DNA from: Armatimonadota bacterium
Lineage (GTDB): Bacteria; Armatimonadota; Fimbriimonadia; Fimbriimonadales; Fimbriimonadaceae
Reading direction: 5' to 3'
DNA: 5,102 nucleotides
Assembly: GCA_023428805.1 (NCBI GenBank)
Contig: JAEYWW010000183.1
Span: 1-5,102 of the forward strand
Position numbers and translations under genes: made by a program. Of this stretch, positions 1 through 5,102 are shown piece by piece (position 1 is the stretch's first letter; each line of letters starts with the position of its first letter). The notes beneath the pieces were generated by a model. It saw nothing but the letters and a program-made list of their open reading frames with translations, did not search any database and was not told where the DNA came from.

Positions 1-41
1 CGCGACATGAATGATCGCGCACTCCACATGGGGCGGAGGCG
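1..41. other. Sequence downstream of clpX at the left edge
   Basis: This stretch follows the clpX stop codon on the minus strand. It contains a 5-bp inverted repeat, CGCGA (1-5) with TCGCG (15-19), around a 9-nt loop. That is too short for a confident terminator, and any following T-tract would lie outside the window. A minus-strand ATG at 29 opens a frame to the edge but has no ribosome binding site, so it is not called. Confidence 0.25.
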
Positions 42-1358
42 TCAGCTCGCCTTCGGCAAATCTTCGCCCAGAAGATGCGGGGTGATGCTCTCTTCGATGA
101 CGCCGTCCGGAATCACGACGCGGGTGATGTCGTCACGGCTGGGGACTTCGAACATGACATCGAGCATGACGGCTTCGATAATCGCTCTCAGAGCTCGGGC
201 GCCCGTCTTCCTCTTGATCGCTTCGCGGGCGATCTCGCTCAGGGCTCCGTTTTCGAAGATCAGTTCCACGCCGTCCATCTCGAAGAACCGCTGATACTGC
301 TTGACCACCGCATTCTTTGGTTCGACGAGAATCTGCACCAACGCTTCCTCATCCAATTCTTCGAGGCTGGCGAGGACCGGGAGGCGGCCGATGAATTCGG
401 GGATGAGGCCGAAGCGGAGCAAGTCCTCCGGTTCGACGTGCATCAGGATGTCCTTCTGTCGTTCGGCGCGGCTCTGTGGCTCGGCGCGGAAGCCCATGAC
501 ATTCTCCTTCTGCCGCTTGAGGATGATTTCATCCAGCCCTTCGAATGCGCCGCCGCAGATGAAGAGGATGTTGGAGGTGTCGATCTGAAGGTATTCCTGC
601 TGCGGATGCTTGCGCCCGCCCTGCGGCGGAACGTTCGCCATTGAGCCTTCCAGAATCTTGAGAAGCGCCTGCTGGACGCCTTCCCCGCTCACGTCGCGGG
701 TGATGGAGGGGTTGTCGCTCTTGCGGCTCACCTTGTCGATCTCATCGACATAGATGATCCCACGCTCGCAGAGCTCCTTGGCGTTGCGGCTGTCCATCTG
801 CTCCGCGGCCTGATAGAGCTTGAGCAGGATGTTCTCGACATCCTCGCCCACATATCCCGCCTCGGTCAGCGCGGTCGCGTCGGCGATGGCGAACGGCACA
901 TCCAGCATTCGCGCCAGAGTCTGCGCCAGAAGCGTTTTGCCCGAACCTGTCGGCCCGATCAGAAGGATGTTGCTCTTCTGCAGCTCGACTCCACTCTCGC
1001 CTTTGGGGGTGTGAATTCGTTTGGTGTGGTTGTAGACCGCCACCGAGAGCGCGCGCTTCGCGGCTTCCTGGCCGACCACATATTGGTCGAGGAACGCCAC
1101 GATCTCCTTCGGCTTGGGAGCGTTGGCGAGGCTGGTGGTGGCTGCCGGGCGAATGGGTTCGGCGGCAGCGGACGGCCGCCGATCCCGAATCGCCTCGGTC
1201 TTGTGCTTCAGCGAAAGGTCGTTCTGAAGAATGTCGTTGCAGAGGTCGATGCAGTCACTGCAGACCGCTCCATGAAGTCCGACGATGAGCTTCGGCACCT
1301 GCTCTTTGGCCTTGCCGCACAAGCAGCACCGATCTCTCACTTCACCAGACTTCGACAT
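42..1358 (-). CDS. clpX: ATP-dependent Clp protease ATP-binding subunit ClpX
   Basis: This is the AAA+ unfoldase of the cytosolic ClpXP protease: a hexamer that recognises tagged substrates, unfolds them with ATP and threads them into ClpP. The 438-residue protein is close to the usual family length (about 420-430). The N-terminal zinc-binding domain has C11-x2-C14 and C33-x2-C36, with an additional C12 inside the first pair. Walker A is GPTGSGKT (135-142) and Walker B IIYVDEID (201-208, D205/E206). Pore loop 1 is GYVG (168-171) and the RKH pore loop lies at 249-251. The arginine finger is R325 in EFIGRLP, and the sensor-2 arginine is R388 in GAR. The ClpP-docking loop reads MGF (288-290), a variant of the usual IGF/LGF. 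All catalytic elements are present, so it should be functional. It starts at ATG 1358, 21 nt after clpP, and is probably cotranscribed with it. The identification is secure. Confidence 0.98.
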   Translation of the reverse strand: MSKSGEVRDRCCLCGKAKEQVPKLIVGLHGAVCSDCIDLCNDILQNDLSLKHKTEAIRDRRPSAAAEPIRPAATTSLANAPKPKEIVAFLDQYVVGQEAAKRALSVAVYNHTKRIHTPKGESGVELQKSNILLIGPTGSGKTLLAQTLARMLDVPFAIADATALTEAGYVGEDVENILLKLYQAAEQMDSRNAKELCERGIIYVDEIDKVSRKSDNPSITRDVSGEGVQQALLKILEGSMANVPPQGGRKHPQQEYLQIDTSNILFICGGAFEGLDEIILKRQKENVMGFRAEPQSRAERQKDILMHVEPEDLLRFGLIPEFIGRLPVLASLEELDEEALVQILVEPKNAVVKQYQRFFEMDGVELIFENGALSEIAREAIKRKTGARALRAIIEAVMLDVMFEVPSRDDITRVVIPDGVIEESITPHLLGEDLPKAS

Positions 1359-1378
1359 TCCTTCCGATACCTTCCTCT
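1359..1378 (-). promoter_or_regulatory. Ribosome binding region of clpX
   Basis: The clpP-clpX gap carries two purine-rich stretches on the minus strand. AGAGGAAGG (1370-1378) has about 11 nt between it and the ATG. GGAAGGA (1359-1365) abuts the start codon. The first is the more plausible Shine-Dalgarno by position, although the spacing is a little long. It directly follows the clpP stop codon, and there is no room for a separate promoter or terminator, which supports a clpP-clpX operon. Confidence 0.6.
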
Positions 1379-1379
1379 A

Positions 1380-1979
1380 TTATCGTGCGCCGGGCTCGAG
1401 AACTTTATCCACGAGGCCGTATTTCTGCGCTTCTTCGGCGGACATGAAGTAGTCGCGGTCGCAGTCCTTGGTGACCTGCTCAACGCTCTTTCCGGTGGCG
1501 TCCGCGAGAATCTTCATCAGAATCTGCATGTAGCGGTCCGCCTCCTGGATGGCGATCTTCATGTCGGTGAGCTGGCCCTGTGCGCCGCCGCTCACTTGAT
1601 GGATCATCACGCGGCTGTTGCTCAGCGCGTATCGCTTGCCCTTCTTTCCACCCGCCAGCAGGACGGCGCCCATCGAGGCGGCCTGTCCGACGCAGATCGT
1701 GGCGACGTCGGGCTTGATCATCTGCATGGTGTCGAAGATGGCCAATCCCGCGCTCACCGATCCGCCGGGGCTGTGGATGTAGAAGTCAATATCCTTGTCA
1801 GGGTCTTCCTTTTCCAGGAAGAGAAACTGGGCAATCAGGAGATTGGCGACGTAGTCGTCAACCGCCGTACCGAGAAACACGATGCGATCTTTGAGCAGGC
1901 GAGACCAGATGTCGTAGCTTCTCTCGCCACGCGCTGTCTGCTCGATCACGTAGGGAACGCCCATGTTGGAAACGCTCAT
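1380..1979 (-). CDS. clpP: ATP-dependent Clp protease proteolytic subunit ClpP
   Basis: This is the serine peptidase subunit (family S14) that forms the two-ring, 14-subunit degradation chamber and works with ClpX encoded next door. The 199-residue protein has normal family length. The catalytic triad is visible: S102 in GQAASMGA, H127 in VMIHQ and D176 just before YFMSAEEA. Spacings of 25 and 49 residues match E. coli ClpP. The [10 protein letters not shown] segment (67-76) is the conserved strand and glycine loop beside the active site, and the C-terminal [10 protein letters not shown] is also typical. The reading frame stays open to a GTG at 2156, but those 59 extra codons do not resemble ClpP. 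The ATG at 1979 has purine-rich ribosome binding sequence and gives the family N-terminus (GVPYVIEQ), so it was chosen. ATG 1964 is an alternative without a visible binding site. The protein should be active. Confidence 0.97.
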   Translation of the reverse strand: MSVSNMGVPYVIEQTARGERSYDIWSRLLKDRIVFLGTAVDDYVANLLIAQFLFLEKEDPDKDIDFYIHSPGGSVSAGLAIFDTMQMIKPDVATICVGQAASMGAVLLAGGKKGKRYALSNSRVMIHQVSGGAQGQLTDMKIAIQEADRYMQILMKILADATGKSVEQVTKDCDRDYFMSAEEAQKYGLVDKVLEPGAR

Positions 1980-1980
1980 T

Positions 1981-1995
1981 TTCCTTTTCACTCCT
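1981..1995 (-). promoter_or_regulatory. Ribosome binding region of clpP
   Basis: On the minus strand AGGAG (1991-1995) lies 11 nt before the ATG at 1979, and AAGGAA (1981-1986) lies directly before it. Together they support this start over the upstream GTG at 2156 and over the internal ATG at 1964. Confidence 0.6.
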
Positions 1996-1997
1996 GG

Positions 1998-2021
1998 ACG
2001 GGCAACTTCCGTGCCGCCCGT
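1998..2021 (-). promoter_or_regulatory. Possible hairpin in the clpP leader
   Basis: ACGGGC (1998-2003) and GCCCGT (2016-2021) form a perfect 6-bp inverted repeat around a 12-nt loop. In the minus-strand transcript the hairpin ends 2 nt before the AGGAG of clpP, so it could affect ribosome access. An alternative pairing uses GGGC/GCCC plus GGAC/GTCC (2024-2027) across a bulge. A 6-bp GC-rich stem arises easily by chance at this base composition, so a regulatory role is only a suggestion. Confidence 0.25.
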
Positions 2022-2185
2022 GAGTCCGACGGTACCAGAGCAGGTCGATTTGACGCTGATCAGGTTCATTTCTCGGGACGAAGAGATCGGACCATCAGGC
2101 TCAAAGTCCAGCAGATTTGCGGGATTGAAGACTCGCAGGCTTGGTCCTTTTCTCACGTGGCTGCCCCGCCTATGTGTATCCTGAA

Positions 2186-3142
2186 ATGGTGAGTGCCGTT
2201 GAGGATCGAGTCGCGCCTTCGATTCCGGTGGCCGAGTGGCGGGTGGCTCAAAAATCAGAGTCCATCATGGTCAACCCGGCGGACACACTTCCCTACCGGG
2301 GCATCGCCTGGCTTTTTGTTATTGCGGGAATTCTGGTGCTCTTCTTCTTCGCGCCGCAATCCGAAAACCGGGGGCAGTTCTTCATGGGACATTTCAAGGC
2401 GTTCGCGATGATCGCCCTCGCCCAAGCCGTGCTGATCTATCTGCTCACAAAGTCGTCGAACGACATCTTTCTCGGCACCGGACTCAAACGGCTCCAGGCC
2501 AAGGTGCCGGATGAAGACGCCGTGCCAGTTTCCATTCATATTGTTCAGAAGGGAGCGGTGACCGGAGCTGACGAGGGCTTTCTGTGGCTCGATGAAGGAA
2601 CGCTTTTCTTTCGCGGACTTCAGTCGGTCTGGCGGCTGAATAGCAGTGAGATGCTGCCGATTGAGCACTGGCCCAATCATCTGCGGCCAAGGCAGGGGCT
2701 CGGCAGGCCGGAGACCTCCATCATCCTGGCCTCCGGCGACATTCAGATCCGCTATCGCCAGATTGATCCATTCGAGGATTTCCAAACCCGGCGACGCGCC
2801 TTTAGATTTCAGAACAATCTCTCCAAATGGCTTCGCGAACGGCCTGAAGGCAGCCTGGAGTCGGTCCTCCCCCCCCTGAACGTCCACCCGGGATTGGAGA
2901 GAATTGGGCCGCTTCGATATGAGGGGGTTGTCTCGGCGGGAATCTTGGTCTTGATCAACATCGCGCTTCTGCTGACGACTCGACCTGACTTCTCGCTGGC
3001 AACGGTCGAATCACTGGTAAGCGCCATGCAGTTTCTCATCCTGCTCGCCCTGATCTTCTTCTCAGTCCGCTTCGCATGGCAGCAGCGGCAGGACCTCATC
3101 ATTCGTTCCCGGCTCGATTCCGCAACTTCAGAAAATCTCTGA
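2186..3142 (+). CDS. Hypothetical four-helix integral membrane protein
   Basis: I do not recognise this protein family. The 318-residue product has four predicted membrane helices at about 39-56, 70-88, 248-265 and 277-298. They form two hairpins around a soluble central domain of about 160 residues (89-247). That domain alternates short hydrophobic strands with charged turns and ends in an amphipathic segment around 205-215 ([11 protein letters not shown]), which loosely recalls PH-like or GRAM-like domains of bacterial membrane proteins; this is inference only. Basic residues beside the helices suggest cytosolic termini and a cytosolic central domain. The frame is open from 2129. ATG 2186 was chosen because codons 2186-2266 show a coding bias (G frequent at first positions, rare at second). 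TTG 2141 and ATG 2267 are alternatives, and none has a strong ribosome binding site. The stop lies 46 nt before the sigma gene, so cotranscription is possible. It is a real gene, of unknown role. Confidence 0.8.
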   Translation: MVSAVEDRVAPSIPVAEWRVAQKSESIMVNPADTLPYRGIAWLFVIAGILVLFFFAPQSENRGQFFMGHFKAFAMIALAQAVLIYLLTKSSNDIFLGTGLKRLQAKVPDEDAVPVSIHIVQKGAVTGADEGFLWLDEGTLFFRGLQSVWRLNSSEMLPIEHWPNHLRPRQGLGRPETSIILASGDIQIRYRQIDPFEDFQTRRRAFRFQNNLSKWLRERPEGSLESVLPPLNVHPGLERIGPLRYEGVVSAGILVLINIALLLTTRPDFSLATVESLVSAMQFLILLALIFFSVRFAWQQRQDLIIRSRLDSATSENL

Positions 3143-3188
3143 ACGAAAACGCGGATCATCGCAACCCACTTCCAGGCGACTCACTTTG

Positions 3189-3701
3189 ATGGACGAGACG
3201 ATTCGACTGGCCCAAAGCGGCGACCGGGATGCGATGACAACTCTGGTGCGGGAGCACTACGCGGTTGTGTATCGGTTCTGCGCGCGCCGCCTCGGTCCCG
3301 AGCTCGGCCAGGACGCCGCGCAGGAGACCTTTTTGACGATGCACAAATCCATTCGTAAATGGGAGGGCAGAAGCAGCCTGCAAACCTGGCTGCTGGGCGT
3401 TGCGAACAACCACTGCCGCCACCTCGCCGCCAAGAAGCGGCTGGACCCGGCTCCGCTGGAGCATTGGTTTGACGCCCCCACCAACGGACACGGCGAGCAG
3501 ATCGCCGAACGCGAGGCGCTGCGGGCAGCCCTCTCGAAACTCTCACCGGAACACCGCGAAGTCGTTCTCCTCCACGAAGTGGAAGGGCTCCGCTACGCGG
3601 AAATCGCCGAACTGATCGGCATCCCCGAAGGCACGGTCAAATCCCGCCTTCACCACGCATTTTTGAACCTGCGAACGACGTTGCAGGGAGGCATGGCATG
3701 A
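3189..3701 (+). CDS. RNA polymerase sigma factor, ECF (sigma-70) family
   Basis: This is an alternative sigma factor that directs RNA polymerase to a specific promoter set. At 170 residues it has the usual ECF size, with only regions 2 and 4. Region 2 spans about 8-80: LVREHYAVVYRFCARR, then DAAQETFLTMHKSIRKWEG, the typical core-binding and -10 recognition stretch, followed by SSLQTWLLGVANN. Region 4 spans about 112-164: LSPEHREVVLLHEVEGL, then the helix-turn-helix YAEIAELIGIPEGTVKSRLH that contacts the -35 element. A charged linker (85-110) joins them. ATG 3189 was preferred to the adjacent TTG 3186. The only binding-site candidate is a weak AGG at 3174-3176, 12 nt upstream. The end overlaps the anti-sigma gene by 4 nt, so the two are translationally coupled. 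ECF sigma factors often transcribe their own operon, but I cannot identify the promoter. The ECF subgroup is not determined. Confidence 0.95.
   Translation: MDETIRLAQSGDRDAMTTLVREHYAVVYRFCARRLGPELGQDAAQETFLTMHKSIRKWEGRSSLQTWLLGVANNHCRHLAAKKRLDPAPLEHWFDAPTNGHGEQIAEREALRAALSKLSPEHREVVLLHEVEGLRYAEIAELIGIPEGTVKSRLHHAFLNLRTTLQGGMA
3685..3691 (+). promoter_or_regulatory. Ribosome binding site of the anti-sigma gene
   Basis: AGGGAGG lies inside the 3' end of the sigma gene, 6 nt before the ATG at 3698. It is the strongest Shine-Dalgarno in the window and fixes the start of the downstream gene. With the ATGA stop/start overlap it implies coupled, probably balanced, production of sigma and anti-sigma proteins. 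Confidence 0.75.
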
Positions 3702-5068
3702 ACATTCGCGAAGACATCAAGGCATATTTGGACGGCGAACTGTCGCCGGAGCGCATGGAGCAGGTTCGCGCCGCGCTGGAAGCGGACCCGTCACTCCAGG
3801 CGGAAGCCCAGGCGTTCCAGGGAATCACAACTCAGATTCAGGGCGCGGTGACAATGCCTCCCGTGGCGGGTTTGGAGAAGGCTTTGAGGGCATCCCCCAA
3901 GCCGCAGCCCTGGTACCTCGCCCCGTGGGCGATCGCCGCTCCGGTCGGCGCGTGCGTTTTGGCCGCCGTGGCGATGAGCATCAATTCCGTCGGAGGGCTG
4001 CGGGAGGCGGAGACGACGGCGATGTCTCTCAATAGCAAAGAGTCGGTCACAGCCTCGCCTTCCACGAGCGCACCCGAAGACGCCGATTCAGCGAAACGAT
4101 CCGCACATGTGGCGCAAGGCACTTTCGTGGAAGGGCTGGATACGCAATACCCCGAGGCGGCCAACCAACCTCAATACAATCCCAACTGGCGCTCCCCGTC
4201 CGAATCTTCCGAACCAGAATTTGCCGGTGGAGGCTACTCCGCAAGCGACAGCAAGGCTCGTACGATTGATGCGGAAGAACGCAAATCGAAGAGCATGGAT
4301 GGAAACGAGCGCGTCGCCTTCAAAGAGCCGTTTCCCCTCAACGGTGCGGGGAAACTGCCGCAGTCCAGCAATCAGCAGCCGGGCTCCATCCTCCAATACC
4401 GAGATCGGGATGTCATCCGCAATGCAAACCTGACGGTCACGGTCGAAGATGCCCGGGAGGCCAAAGACAAGCTGGTGCGGGACATCGAGGATGCCAAGGG
4501 GTTTGTCGAGATTTCCGAGCTTCATGCGGATGAAGAAAAGGTGATCTCGCACATCAAAGCCAGGGTTCCGGTCAACGCCTTCAGCGGCGTTCTGGCTCAA
4601 GCACGGGCGATGGGCGAACTCAAGGCCGAGAACGCGACGGGCGAAGACGTCACGCTTCAAATCGTCGACGCCGACGCGCGCATCAAGGAGCTTCGGATCA
4701 AGGAGGAGCAGTTCCGAATCCTGCTCGCCAAGACCAGCAAGATGAGCGAAATCCTCCAGATCAAGGAACGCATCGCAAACGTCCGAGGCGACATCGCGAG
4801 CATGACGGCGCAGCGCGACACGCTCAAGAACATGGCCGACATGTCATTCCTTGACGCGACCTTCGAGCAGCCAAAAGACGGCAGCTATGTCGGCAAGAAG
4901 AGCGGCGACTCGGCGGACAATTCCTGGTCGGGCGCGGTTGGCCGATTCGACAAGGTGTGGCAGTTCGTCGCCACCGCCCTCATGAACCTCCTCACCCTCG
5001 CCCCCTTCTGGCTCCCGGTTGCCGGCGTGCTCTGGTGGCTCAGAAGAAAGGCGCTGAAATCGTCGTAG
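3698..5068 (+). CDS. Transmembrane anti-sigma factor with extracytoplasmic DUF4349 domain
   Basis: This 456-residue membrane protein probably binds and silences the sigma factor encoded just upstream. Residues 1-45 (including IKAYLDGELSPERMEQV and LEADPSLQAEAQAF) resemble the helical sigma-binding domain of anti-sigma factors, but contain no Cys or His, so it is a zinc-free version. A membrane helix follows at about 73-95. Residues 100-235 are a long Ser/Pro/Glu/Gln-rich, probably disordered linker. Residues 236-450 match the layout of DUF4349: RDRDVIRNANLTVTVED, a VPVNAFSGVL segment, DVTLQIVDADARIKEL, and a coiled-coil region (about 320-385) with EILQIKERIANVRGDI. A second membrane helix lies at 422-447 and ends in RRK. 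Both ends would be cytosolic, with linker and DUF4349 outside the membrane. The function of DUF4349 is unknown; it may sense an envelope signal. The sigma partner is inferred from the 4-nt gene overlap. The fold assignment is by eye. Confidence 0.88.
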   Translation: MNIREDIKAYLDGELSPERMEQVRAALEADPSLQAEAQAFQGITTQIQGAVTMPPVAGLEKALRASPKPQPWYLAPWAIAAPVGACVLAAVAMSINSVGGLREAETTAMSLNSKESVTASPSTSAPEDADSAKRSAHVAQGTFVEGLDTQYPEAANQPQYNPNWRSPSESSEPEFAGGGYSASDSKARTIDAEERKSKSMDGNERVAFKEPFPLNGAGKLPQSSNQQPGSILQYRDRDVIRNANLTVTVEDAREAKDKLVRDIEDAKGFVEISELHADEEKVISHIKARVPVNAFSGVLAQARAMGELKAENATGEDVTLQIVDADARIKELRIKEEQFRILLAKTSKMSEILQIKERIANVRGDIASMTAQRDTLKNMADMSFLDATFEQPKDGSYVGKKSGDSADNSWSGAVGRFDKVWQFVATALMNLLTLAPFWLPVAGVLWWLRRKALKSS

Positions 5069-5102
5069 AGTTTGATGCATGCGGTGGCGCCCCCTTCCCC
5101 GC
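5069..5102. other. Unassigned sequence at the right edge
   Basis: Thirty-four bases follow the anti-sigma stop codon. No terminator hairpin is visible within them. ATG codons at 5076 and 5080 open short reading frames that run off the edge, but neither has a ribosome binding site or enough length to call a gene. Confidence 0.3.

Larger units (their letters stand above)
1980..2185. other. Divergent intergenic region between clpP and the membrane protein gene
   Basis: These 206 nt separate the two divergent blocks and must hold the clpP promoter, and probably that of the plus-strand genes. No good pair of -35/-10 boxes could be picked out on either strand. The best minus-strand candidate is CTCAAC, 17 nt, GATACA, lying around 2174-2202, and it is poor. 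There is no CIRCE (HrcA) inverted repeat and no tandem GTCAAA pair as expected for CtsR, so the classical heat-shock repressor sites of Firmicutes clp genes are not apparent. A small hairpin lies next to the clpP ribosome binding site. A CACGTG palindrome occurs at 2154-2159. Confidence 0.5.

Noticed and set aside
1..19. Inverted repeat after clpX as a terminator
   Set aside because: A 5-bp stem with a 9-nt loop is too weak, and the downstream side is outside the window.
75..644. Plus-strand frame of 189 codons opposite clpX
   Set aside because: It is antisense to the conserved AAA+ C-terminal half, and its composition is that of a mirrored frame.
2050..2100. GAACCTGATCAGCG on the minus strand resembles the conserved part of a TPP (thiamin) riboswitch
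   Set aside because: The remaining conserved parts (the GGGGTGC and CTGAGA segments in correct order, and the closing stems) are missing, and clpP is not a thiamin gene.
1011..2192. Long plus-strand reading frame (393 codons) across the 5' part of clpX and all of clpP
   Set aside because: It lies antisense to two unmistakable genes, is rich in His, Arg, Asp and Gly as expected of a GC-rich shadow frame, and has no recognisable domain.
2255..2887. Minus-strand frame of 210 codons opposite the membrane protein gene
   Set aside because: The plus-strand frame encodes four clear membrane helices, while the minus-strand product has no helix or motif and looks like a shadow frame.
3141..3165. GAAC at 3141 as a possible ECF-type -35 box for self-regulation of the sigma gene
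   Set aside because: No matching -10 motif such as CGTC lies 16-17 nt downstream, and the tetramer overlaps the stop codon of the previous gene; a four-base match is not evidence.
4088..4660. Minus-strand frame of 190 codons opposite the anti-sigma gene
   Set aside because: It is antisense to the DUF4349-like region and linker, with no ribosome binding site or family resemblance.
5076..5102. Start of a further plus-strand gene at ATG 5076 or 5080
   Set aside because: There is no ribosome binding site and only eight or nine codons are visible.

Overview
The window is a GC-rich (roughly 60% by eye) bacterial chromosomal segment with five complete genes in two divergent blocks. The left block, on the minus strand, is clpP followed 21 nt later by clpX, the two halves of the ClpXP protease. 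The right block, on the plus strand, holds an unrecognised four-helix membrane protein, an ECF-type RNA polymerase sigma factor, and a membrane-spanning anti-sigma factor whose extracytoplasmic part is a DUF4349-type domain. No RNA genes, mobile elements, CRISPR arrays or prophage signs were seen.

Taxonomy can only be guessed. A clpP-clpX pair with no trigger factor gene directly upstream, together with a zinc-less anti-sigma domain joined to DUF4349, would fit a free-living lineage with many ECF sigma factors, such as Armatimonadota (Fimbriimonadia-like), Planctomycetota or Chloroflexota. This is a low-confidence inference; no marker here settles it.

Layout: 1-41 is the sequence downstream of clpX; 42-1358 clpX (-); 1359-1379 a gap with the clpX ribosome binding site; 1380-1979 clpP (-); 1980-2185 the divergent spacer, with a small hairpin next to the clpP ribosome binding site; 2186-3142 membrane protein (+); 3143-3188 a short gap; 3189-3701 ECF sigma factor (+); 3698-5068 anti-sigma/DUF4349 protein (+), overlapping the sigma gene by 4 nt (ATGA); 5069-5102 unassigned.

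How the parts work: ClpX unfolds tagged proteins and feeds them into the ClpP peptidase chamber. The sigma and anti-sigma genes form a translationally coupled pair. The predicted cytosolic N-terminus of the anti-sigma protein should hold the sigma factor at the membrane until a signal sensed outside the membrane, through the DUF4349 coiled-coil region, releases it. A functional link between the blocks is possible, because ClpXP destroys the cytosolic remnants of cleaved anti-sigma factors in E. coli, but here it rests only on proximity and a suggestive membrane-segment sequence. Nothing in the window is convincingly a wholly new system. The most interesting items are the anti-sigma/DUF4349 fusion and the unrecognised membrane protein beside it.
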